Of a stretch of DNA of 64,000 bases, positions 23,861-33,399 are shown in pieces. The DNA is from Marsupella aquatica. Its lineage: Eukaryota > Marchantiophyta. A program made the position numbers and the translations under genes. The stretch lies in NCBI GenBank assembly GCA_973895155.1, contig OZ316892.1, forward strand, positions 21,452,001 through 21,516,000. Direction: 5' to 3'. The notes under the pieces are model-generated. The model was not told the origin of the DNA. It worked only from the letters and a program-made list of their open reading frames with translations, and made no database searches. Every line of letters begins with the position of its first letter. Position 1 is the stretch's first letter.

Positions 23861-24425
23861 GGAACTCAAATTCTGTGAACATCTTCCCACTCCAGTCTAG
23901 GGACGTGGGATTGAGGGGCACCTTGTGAAATCATACTAAAGTTTCGATACGTGATAATTTTCTCAATGGAGATCTTCTTAGCGTAGAGACTCGCAACGGA
24001 TCTGCGAAAATTGAGGCTGAACTTCTGCCAGTAGTAGACATTAGCACACTGTTATTTTGTCCTCAGAATTCATTCTGTACTTGGTGGAATGGAATTTTAA
24101 GCTGTCTGTGAATATAATTTTTCTAGAGACGTTTAAGTCGCAGCCATGCATTCAACATCGGAAATTCAGGACAACCTTCTCCGGAAGTCTTCTCGAATGC
24201 ATGCAAAGTCATTTACGACTCTTAAGTTTAGTTGAATATATCTTCTAGTTACTGCATTGCTCAAAGTTGCTAAACAAAAAGCAAAGTATACATATCCACT
24301 AGACAAATGTATGTTGCTCTTCAAGAAAAAATTCGTGCAAGTTGGATATCCTTGGAACATCAGCTGAGATAGAATTATTCTGTAATCCTCAAAAAGTATG
24401 CTTCTTCTCAATAGCTGAAACTCTT

Positions 24426-24620
24426 TAATTTGAAATGACGAAATTCCGAAAACATATACTCGGTACTAAACTATCTAAACGGAAGCGCACTCTGAATTCT
24501 GGCTCAAAATTTCATACAAACTCATTAATTTGAAATGACGAAATCCCGAAAACATATACCTTGTACTAAACTATCTAAACGGAAGCGCACTCTGAGTTCT
24601 GGCTCAAAATTTCATACCCT
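24426..24620. repeat. 100-base tandem duplication
   Basis: Units starting at 24426 and 24526 share TAATTTGAAATGACGAAATY and CTAAACGGAAGCGCACTCTG with only scattered differences, which indicates a recent duplication. Confidence 0.85.
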
Positions 24621-24652
24621 TAATGGTTTAAGAATCTTCTTCTTAAGCAAAC

Positions 24653-24934
24653 GTGCATTCGAAATGTTCGGTTAGACTTATGTCTAATCAATCCCAAGAA
24701 GCTATCGCACACCGATGCTACTCAGCTCAATTAGAGAGACCCATAACTTGTCCCTTGTTGGAAGAAGATTTACTGCAATTAGTCTGGTTATACAACAGTA
24801 CTCTGGAGAAGGTGAATCGAAAGCAGGATGCTGAGCTTGTGTATGCTGTGCATTTAAAGATTTTCAAGGAATTCGATATGCTAGTACAAACGGGCCATTT
24901 ATTGAGAGAATTAAGCGTGAAGGGTATTATATAG
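24653..24934 (+). CDS. Hypothetical short protein, weak
   Basis: A 93-residue open frame directly downstream of the 100-base duplication. It contains an amphipathic helical stretch (LLEEDLLQLVWLYNSTLEKV and following). No family is recognised and no splice context supports it. It may be a chance frame or an exon of a degraded gene. Confidence 0.2.
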   Translation: MHSKCSVRLMSNQSQEAIAHRCYSAQLERPITCPLLEEDLLQLVWLYNSTLEKVNRKQDAELVYAVHLKIFKEFDMLVQTGHLLRELSVKGII

Positions 24935-25880
24935 TTGATATGCGAGATCCTTCATGCCTACACACTCCGTGCTGAAGAGCAGTATGTATAATTATACATT
25001 CTCCACCTGCGTTTTTTATCGGATTCTTGATAGAAATCGAAATCTCAACGTGTCAGTTGAATCATCGACAGCAATCTTACTTTTTGAGCTAGATCTCATT
25101 TGACCTGGCTCTACCAATAATTACAACCCTTTGTGAATCTTGAAGCGCGAACCTTCGGCCATCAGGTCATATGAAGTCTTGTGTGATATAATTAGTGGCT
25201 TCAAATTCTAAATGTTGCCATGACCACTTGCAACACAGCCGCTTGAACAGAAGCAATGATACCGAATGCGAATATGATACCCAACATTATCAATCAGCTG
25301 AAGGAAATTCCACGGGAACTCCATAACCCATTTATACCTTCATCGCTAGTAAGGATCATTACTCTCTAATTTATGTAAGGATTTTTCTCACTTAGTAAAA
25401 CCGTCGGGAAATTCCTCTCGTAATTGGGACTTGCCTTGCAGTACACATTGGCAAAAAACTTGGAAGGGGAATTTCTGGTATATATCCTGGGAATTGGTAG
25501 CGAAACTTCGGAACGCCGGATCCAGACATTATGAAACAGAAAATCGTTACAGAGCCCGTTACAGAGTTGGTCCAAGCGACGCCTTAAATCTGGCAAAACC
25601 CTCATCCAGTATAAGGTTATATGGTTGTCGAGTGACTTGGATATTAGAACCGACTTCATAGCCAAATGTGGGTAGATCCTACCAAACACACCCTGCAGAT
25701 TCTGAGGCTTTCTATTTGTAAATGAACTCAAGGTACAGTATCTCATCTCAAATTGAGTGACCTCTGAGGAAGCGAAAAGTGTCTCAGTTTTGTGCTCTCT
25801 TAAGCATCCAGTGGAAACGGTCTGCCCATCCTTGCAAATCTAGCACACGAGAATAATGAGTAATTAACGAAATCTTTAGC
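24935..25880. other. Gene-free stretch
   Basis: Open frames of 76-126 residues overlap on opposite strands at 25366-25746 and show no recognisable motif. No repeats or splice-consistent exons were identified. Confidence 0.35.
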
Positions 25881-27960
25881 CAAGCCATGGTCTTAGACAC
25901 TTAAAATGATAGCACGTACGATATTCAGATTGAGTCTAAGTAGATCAACGTCCTGACTATCGTAGATTGAGGTACGTTTTGAATGAGCTGGATCATATAC
26001 GTACAAACTAACTGCTGCTACCTAGGGTCTCCTTCTATGTCTAGCTTCAAAATCTAGCTTCAAACTTGCTTTCCCGCTTGCTTTGTAGTATAGGATAGAT
26101 TGACCTGTGAGTCTAGATGCTTAAATCAAAACAGTCCATGGAGACAAGCATTTTCCTTTCTTGACTGTGCTCTTTTGCAACTTGTATTTTTAATTTTGCG
26201 AATGGAGTGTCAGTAAGAATTTTGTCCATGGTCACTCAATTCTAGAGTGACCAAAAGTGCACAGCTGAAAAAAATAAAATTGCATCGTGATCGATAGGGT
26301 TCGATTCAAGCCAGGCTCAGCCCAAAAAACATGATTGAGCCATGCAAGCAGAGTGGCAGTACACCTTTGTTTGCAGTAAGAACTGCTGCCGACATATATT
26401 ACCATAAGTTTTTGTAGAAATATAGTTAATCAGATCAGACGTCAAGTTATCATTGTCAACAAGGTCACCATAGGCCTTCAACAAGGTCACCATCGCCCTT
26501 GTGCACGTACAAAAAGAGAGAAGATTGAAAAGTCTAAGCTGCTCGAATCTCTCAAACCTGTCTCGTTTGAACTCGACGGCACCCAATGACTAGAAAGTGG
26601 AAACCAGTATCGGCAGATTGGCTTCTTAGTAACACATTCCTTTCAACATGCACTAGTTTCAATCCTGGTTTACAATCTGAAGCTAGCTAGTGGAAGATCT
26701 ACTCGATTCCCCTCCTCATTTCTGCTCTTCTTCGGGATAGTATTTGTTCACCATCCCGAAAGTTGTTTTGATCTCCGCCGGAGTCTTGCCTGTGATAATG
26801 TCAGCAGCTCTTTGACACGTCAATTCTAACAAATTTTGAATGTTGAGGTATCGGGCTGCCTGCAAGAAGCGAGAAGATAAGATTAGAGATCATAAAGTCA
26901 CAGTAGAGGAACCTCAGCACTTCCCACTAACCTGGAGGTCAAAGAAAATACTGCAAAGTAATTTACAGAGATACCCGGCCTACTCAGTACGTAAAACTTA
27001 CGTTGATGAGACCCACAAGAGTGGCGTGATCGACCTGGAGAAACTCAGCATCACGCTGTTTGATTTCATCCTCTGTAGGTGCTGGCTTCTCCTCTGTACT
27101 CTGTTGAAACTGCCAATGATATGTGCAATACTCTATGACCTTGCCCAGGATATTTCTGGAAACATTGGGCAAAGGAATTGTACTTTCGTTTCCAGTGACC
27201 TCGACGATATCTGTCAACGTCTCTGAGTATTGCACAACGGAAATGTCCACTTCAAATATAACACCATCCGACGACTGGAGCTGCACCTTCCTGCTGACTC
27301 GCCTGTTGATTGACATGTTGGTTGATCTGGTCCTTGCTTGATTGACTACCGGTCAGCATTATATCCTACTTAGTTGCTCTCCTCCAGGCGTTTTCTGCGC
27401 TTAGCCCAGAAGACCTACCAACGAGTTTATCCTGTTGATCATGTGCATATTACAATTGTTGGCAACCAGGACGAAGCGATTCTTAGCTATATACTTCTTA
27501 CGTTTACAGCCTCGATCAGATATGTGCGCAGCTTTATCTTTTACATGGTAAGATAGCCGAACGAACTCTATCGATCCACAAGTAGGAACGCTGGGAAAGT
27601 AACCTGTAACACAAAATATACCAAGGATCGCGAGTAAAAGGTGCAAAGAAATGCATGTTATACTTGACGGTTAAGCTCAAAACTCGATCTAAAGATGTTG
27701 AATATGCACTCTGATGATGTAAGCCGCTCCTGCCTCAACATAAAACTGAAGAAATCATCCTTGCTGATCGAAGAGCTACATATACTTGCTTGGAGAACAA
27801 AAGTATCGAAGCTTTTGTAGTCTTTGGTCAGTTTCGTATGACGCTAGCTGCTGAATGACTTCAAGGGAGCAAGTGTTTGGGTTCTGAGTCTTCTACGAAA
27901 TCAAGCATTTGTAGTCTTTGGTCAGTTTGGTATGAATGCATTCAAGGGAACTCATCTGAC
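25880..27960 (-). repeat. SKP1-locus unit A
   Basis: This ~2-kb block is the inverted counterpart of 46850-48840. Homology covers the 5' flank (27350-27960), both SKP1 exons, and a 3' flank down to ~25880 (landmarks: CCATAGGCCTTC near 26470, GATAGCACGTACGATATTCAG near 25910). It defines the duplicated unit that recurs in the window. Confidence 0.75.
26716..27316 (-). CDS. SKP1-like copy A, C-terminally truncated
   Basis: Exon 1 (27316-27002) and exon 2 (26859-26716) join at GT-AG sites after Leu-Ile-Asn and give 152 residues. The N-terminal part is the SKP1 BTB/POZ-like fold ([26 protein letters not shown]), and exon 2 carries the SKP1 dimerisation helices ([26 protein letters not shown]). 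SKP1 bridges CUL1 and F-box proteins in SCF ubiquitin ligases. Compared with the copy at 51686-52356, one base is missing in the Glu-rich stretch near 26722. The protein therefore ends EEEQK and lacks the last ~11 residues, including the WxFx-type tail that closes over F-box domains. Both exons are otherwise open. It may be a decaying gene or an SKP1 variant unable to hold F-box proteins. The intron position matches the other copies. Confidence 0.7.
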
Positions 27961-27999
27961 AGGAACGAGAGCATTGGTGGGAGCCAGGGTTTAAATTTT

Positions 28000-28360
28000 T
28001 GACTGGCCGGCGGGGATTTGAAACAAGGGCTTTAATAACATTTTCAAATTAAAACACTTCACCGCATCACCACTGTTGCTCAAAAATGATTTCACCTCAA
28101 CTTCATTCTGCAGTCTATAATTGTTTGTTTAATGTTATTTAAATCTACTATGAATCCAACAGCAACCTAGCTTCTTGCAACACAACACCTTCTATTGAAA
28201 ACACTTTTGCTTTGAAAAAAAATTCACTAGCTCATCAACACTTTCTCTCAAAGCATTGACCCAAAGGCAACAACAACGTACTTAATTTTTGAGCTGCAAC
28301 ACACAAGTATGATTGAGCCTCATCTTTAATGGTTGTTGGTAGTATTGAGCCTTACATTGG
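28000..28360. other. Gene-free A/T-rich stretch
   Basis: No coding or repeat structure recognised between SKP1 unit A and the CATCTT array. Confidence 0.3.
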
Positions 28361-28369
28361 CAATCTTGT

Positions 28370-28830
28370 CTCACCCCCACATCAAGATTTGCCTCACCTC
28401 TTCATCTAAACTTGCCTTCTGCATTTTGGCCTTGCCTTGACATCTTGCCATCATCTTGCCATCTACATTTTCCTCAACATCTTTGCTTTCCCCAACATCT
28501 TTGCCTTACCTCGACATTTGGCGCTCACCTCAACATCTTTCCGTACCTTGTTATCTTGCCCTCGTCTCATCATCTTTCCCTCATCACCTTATCTTTGGCT
28601 CTCCTTGACATCTTTGCTTCACCTTGACATCTTTGTCTCTCCTCGGCATCTTTCCCTCACCTTGATATTTTTGCCTCTCTTTGATATCTTGTCCTTAATT
28701 GTCTCAACATCTTGTCTTCACATTGACATCTTGCCCTCAGCTCAAAGTCTTTCCCTTACCTTGACATCTTTTCCTCTCCTCAACATCTTGCCCTCCCCTT
28801 GGGATTTTTCATGCAATGCATTGCCATTGG
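28370..28830. repeat. Degenerate CTTGACATCTTTGCCTCACC array
   Basis: About 20 diverged units of ~22 bases based on CCTTGACATCTTNCCCTCACC and CTCAACATCTTT. The orientation and unit are the same as at 11260-12350. The long open frames across it (up to 132 residues) are a by-product of the repeat. Confidence 0.7.
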
Positions 28831-29159
28831 GCTAGTAATATTTAGAACATTACTTAGGCTAGACCTATTGGCAGTAGACAAAACATATCACAACAAGGAT
28901 ACTTAGAAATATCTTTCATTTTATGTTTTTTCAAATTCTCAATATATCTTAAGTTCATCTTTCCTCATCATCTGGTCTCTGATTTTCTTGCTAGGTTTTG
29001 TCACCTCTACCCTATCCTGAAATGTGTCTCGAGGGGTCACTCCATTGTTTGTTGTTTCCATGGCATGGACAAAATCCAAAACAACATTGTCCCTATCTTC
29101 CTCTGTCATGACAATTTTCACTATTTGGGTCTTTTTCTTGAACTCTTTTTCCAAGAATC

Positions 29160-29270
29160 TTAAAGGTTTTGGTCATGTGGATATATTACAATTGTTGTCA
29201 ACCATGATGAAGCTGTTTCTTAGCTATATCCTTGTTACGATAGAGTCTCAGACATGTGTGTCTTAGCGTT
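29160..29270 (-). pseudogene. Fragment of SKP1-locus 5' flank
   Basis: About 100 bases match 27430-27530, the 5' flank of copy A (GGTCATGTGGATATATTACAATTGTTGTCAACC and the following AGCTATATCCTTGTTACG). No coding part is present. Confidence 0.55.
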
Positions 29271-30182
29271 TGTAGGTAAGTGTACAAATTCTCGTCTGAA
29301 CACAAGAGAATAGGCAAAAACCCACTTATTACCAAAGGAAAATACAAATATATAAGTAGGATTTAAGAACACCAATATCAAACTAGGTAAAAGTCACACA
29401 TAAGGTACTATAAATTTGATTTCCAACCGGGGCATGTGACAGTTTTTGCGTGTGAATGTCAACAGCTATTATCTGACCAACAAGTCTGTACTATCATTGG
29501 CTCCTAGTTACATGTGTACATACCCTAAACCCTTCCGATCTGTTCCCTGCCAATGTTTACTACAAGGCAGTCCCAAAAGTGAGAGTAGTTCTCCTAGGAA
29601 TCCACTTAGTAAGAAAAATCTTAATTTACATGTATGGAGTGTAATGACGCTTACTAGCTAGCGATGAAGATTTCAATAACTTATGGAGATCCCTTGCAGT
29701 TTTCTTCGCTGTTTGTTAATGTAGGATACAATATTTGCATGCGGTTTATATTAGAGTCAATTAAAAAAGGTGTCGTGGATTTTCAAGCGTAATGGATAAA
29801 TTAATTGGTTACTCGTGTTATGCCTTGGACATCACCTTAGCCTTTTGGTAGCATGGGCAATTTTAATAGCACAGTCTGCATGTCATCAGTCAATGAGCCC
29901 GAGGTTATTGCGCGTGATATCTATTGGTGGAACTTAATTATTAGGGTTTGTTTCCTTAAATATATAGCCTCACAGTAACCTCAGGGAACTCTTCCCGCCT
30001 GTGCGCGCGCAGCCTTAATTAACGGCAGACCTCTGTTGTTAGTCACTGGCATGGGATTATTACTTAGTGCTGTGCGCGCATCCAGGCCTGATGGTTGCGT
30101 CTAGAACTCCTACAGCTGGTACAGCATGAAGTTCTTAGCCAATGTATAAGTAGGGTTATTACTGTGACTGGGGTTATCTAAC

Positions 30183-30210
30183 CACTACTAGAATTGTAAC
30201 GGCAGGCTCT
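30183..30210. mobile_element. Possible CACTA left terminus
   Basis: CACTACTAGAATTGTAACGG fits the CACTACTAGAA-type terminus of plant CACTA elements. No partner end or target duplication was identified, so it may be coincidence. It lies ~550 bases upstream of the homeobox gene's start codon. Confidence 0.25.
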
Positions 30211-30735
30211 TTCTTAGTCACTGATTGGGATTGCTGCTGGGACTTCTGATCTAGGTTGCAGGTCTGTCTCATTTAAGCCGGATGCCCCCACTCAATTCGC
30301 AGCATCTCAAGCATTTTGCCTTTTGCATTCTGTCATCTTAATTTTGGTGAGGAGCTTTGCACTGTAGGACTGGTGTTGCATTTCGGGAGCGCATTCAACG
30401 AGGTGGGCATTGTAAGTTTAGATACTCTGTTTGCGAGAGCAATGTCAGTTTCGTATTTGGCCAGTAGTCAAATTGCTGATTCTGAGTCCTGAGTGAGTCG
30501 TCAATTAACAGTGTTTTTTCTCGACTTAAACAATGGTGGGGAGGCGATGTGTGTTTTCTTTTGGTCTCTCACCTAAGCTATACCAACAAGTGCCAGAGCG
30601 TAGCTTGCTTTTAGTGAAATATGTGTACGCGGCACAAATTGATTTACTCTTGGAAGCTGATGTTTTCAAGTTTAGATTCTAGTCAATATGAAGGGGTGTA
30701 CTGAACATTTCAATGAAATCTGAATTGCAGTCAAT

Positions 30736-32663
30736 ATGGACAGCAACCCTGCTGGTAATCTGACCTACGTGGGTCCTTCTTCGAGTTCTGTACATCTGCA
30801 CACGGCAAGCTCAACATATGAAGACCCAAGTGGATGGGACGGTGAAAACAATTGCAAGATGCCAAGTTCTGTGCTAACCACGATGGACCAAGACAAGGAC
30901 ATGCTCAATTTATGGGACAATGTAAGCAACATATCGACTGCAGGAGTTTCACCGTCGCTGACCACCGGGGAGGTAGTCATGCAAGCTGGCATGCAAGCTG
31001 TCCTGAATACTGTACTTTTCGAGGACTACCTCACGGCGGAGGAAATTGAATTCCTGGATATGAGTGACAGGACTCACGAGTTGAAGGTGGAAATGCAGAC
31101 CAAACAAAACCTACCATCAGCGACCCGAAGCAGTTGTGGAGTTGAAGATGGAATAGATATGAGTGGAAGTCTGGACGAATGTGAGAAGACACGGGCCAAG
31201 GATCAAGATATTGCACTCCCGGACATCATCGGAATAAAGTCCGCGAGGAAGGGGATCTCCCTGGGAGCCGACGATTGCCAACAGACAAGGATTCATCGCC
31301 ACTCTAAAGCAGCTGTGTTGAGCATGAGGTAACATTTAAGGATTATATTCCATAAGTAGGTTTACACCTCTAGGTGATCGTAATGTGTTTGATTGAACAA
31401 ATGAACTAACTTGGCGAGCTCTCATCATTCATGCAAGTATCAAAATTTCCACTTTTTGGGGGTTTGGAAGTGAATGTTATCTGGCTGGCATGCATTTCCG
31501 ATGAATATGAATAGACAATATTTTTAATTTCTCTACTTCCGTTGCAGGAACTTTTATGATAACGAAACTCCTTATCCCAACGATAGGCAGCTTTACAAGC
31601 TTTCGAAGCTCTCTGGGCTCACAATAAAGCAGGTAGCAGTTAATTTACTTTTGGTGCACCTCAGAAACTAGAAGGGGGCCAGAATTTTTGAATTGCATGT
31701 TAGCTACCTGAAAATCACACGAGTTTTTTAGCTATCAGAGAATATTTCAGCCGCAATTATTAATTTCAGCTTTCGAAAATACTTGTAGGTCAACACCTGG
31801 TTCGGCAACGAAACGGAGAAGAAACGGGAGATGGGCACAAACAGTGCTGGTGTCAGCTCTAAGAGACAGAACCACCACCCTGACGATGCAATCAGTGTGT
31901 TGAAGTATAAATTCGCTACCAAGACCAGAACAGCTTCACTACTGTAGCTAATTGACTTCATTGCTAGTAGACAGTACTTGTAACAAGTAATTAATTGGCA
32001 GAGACTGGTTCTGCTTCTAGTTGTTGAAACTTTAATAGCTTGCAATGTTTTGAATACACAATGATTATCCAGGTATAGTATCTACCTACGTAGCGCGCTA
32101 GTCCAGCCAGTGAAATGCAACTTAAACTTGTGTTGTAAATCTCTCTGTATCTGTAGCATTCTGTGAACAACTGCTTGACAATCTTCGTGGTGTTTATTCA
32201 GAGCATGGGTCGAAACCCACCCTGAAAATGCAAGGCCAACTAAGGAGGAGAAAATTCAGCTGGCTAACGAAGCCAAACTCACCTTGAAAAAAGTAAGTAA
32301 AGGCGCGCACTTTCCCAGCACAACTCCTGGCACAATTTTCCTTCAACTCTGTCGAAAAAACCCCAACAGTGTCATCTGGAGTAGCTTATATTCTGGAATT
32401 TTAAATGCAGAGTGTCATCTGGAGTAGCTTATATTCTGGAATCTTAAATGCAGGTATCATACTGGTTCGAGAATTATTGTAGGAAGCAACGGAAACTTGC
32501 CTATAAATTGGAGAAAAATCAACTGGCGAAGATTGAGGGATGGCTATTCGACGACTCAGAACCTGAAGAACAAGGATTAGAAGCTTTGCGACTAGATGTG
32601 TGGGAATCCTGCATCAAGACCGGCCCTCTAAAGCTAGGAAATCTTGGGGCCGGACCCCAGTAA
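30736..32663 (+). CDS. TALE transcription factor with two tandem homeodomains
   Basis: Five exons (30736-31328, 31548-31632, 31789-31904, 32202-32292, 32454-32663) join with consistent phase and encode 364 residues. An AG just before the ATG suggests a spliced 5' UTR. Residues 1-185 are acidic and show no recognised KNOX or BELL motif. Homeodomain 1 spans ~187-246. It has the PYP three-residue insertion typical of TALE proteins (ETPYPND) and helix 3 VNTWFGNE. Homeodomain 2 spans ~255-313 (HPENARPTKEEK, helix 3 VSYWFENYCRKQRK). Both keep W48, F49 and N51 and lose Arg53 (Thr and Cys). Position 50 is Gly and Glu instead of the TALE Ile, so DNA contacts should differ from ordinary KNOX or BELL proteins. 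Each homeodomain is cut by an intron at the same codon (KQ|VN, KK|VS), the usual plant TALE site, which points to an internal duplication. BELL-like is more likely than KNOX, but this is uncertain. Confidence 0.85.
32368..32453 (+). repeat. 43-base tandem duplication at a 3' splice site
   Basis: AGTGTCATCTGGAGTAGCTT... ending in AAATGCAG occurs twice in direct succession (32368-32410 and 32411-32453) with one difference. The end of the second copy is the acceptor of the last exon of the homeobox gene. The first copy ends in an equally good CAG. Use of it would add 43 bases and shift the frame inside helix 3 of homeodomain 2. Confidence 0.85.
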
Positions 32664-32884
32664 TTCAATATATATTTAGGCATATCCAATAGAACTTGGA
32701 TAGCTTGGGTTTATATCCCCCAAGTCGAAGATTGTTCTGGTGATTTTCCAATGAGTAAAGCAGTCCATACTAACCCAACACTGTCCAGGCCAGTTACTGG
32801 TAATTAATTTAATGGAGAGATAGTATTCTAGATTCCAGGGTTGGAGATGGAGGGTGTTACTTTCGAGTAGAGGACAGGACCATC

Positions 32885-33180
32885 CGGTCAGCGTTATTTA
32901 TACCCTAGTTGCTCTTTCCACCAGGCGATTTCTGACGGTGAAGCTTAACTAAAAGCCTGAAGCCCGATCTGAAGATGTGATTACGTACGTACTCTGAAGA
33001 TGCTTGGGTCCAAACAAACATCTGCCTCAACCAAAACCTAAACCAATGATCCTTGCTCTAGAGATGTTGTAGTCTTTGGTCAGTTTGATATATATGATGC
33101 TGCTGAATGAACTCAAGGGGATATCCAAGTCTTTGGTCTCTAGCTTAGTCACATGGCAGGAGAGCATGCAATGGTTGAAT
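32885..33180 (-). pseudogene. Degraded SKP1-locus 5' flank
   Basis: Shares, in order, the landmarks of 27350-27960: GGTCAGCRTTAT, AGTTGCTCT, CCAGGCGWTTTCTG, CCTCAACMWAAAACT, ATGATCCTTGCT, GTAGTCTTTGGTCAGTTT and the GAGAGCA end, with several deletions. No SKP1 exon is left. It begins ~220 bases past the homeobox gene. Confidence 0.6.
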
Positions 33181-33399
33181 TGCAAAGTAGGCCGAGTTAC
33201 TACAGTGGAAACTAAGGGAGTGGCCGTGACAGGTCGGGAAAGGCGTCTGAACAGGCTGTTGAGTATGTACTGGTGCCAAGGGCGCTTATATTCAGTAGTC
33301 CCGTGGGCCCTCACTCTCGGTGTAGATGTGTATATTAACATGTGTATGTTAGCGAAACCCACTTTTGAACGGACTCCCCTCCAAAACCTTTTATATTAA

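Noticed and set aside
28412-28835. 132- and 71-residue open frames rich in Ser, Leu and His
   Set aside because: They are products of the CTTGACATCTTT repeat unit, with composition set by the repeat.
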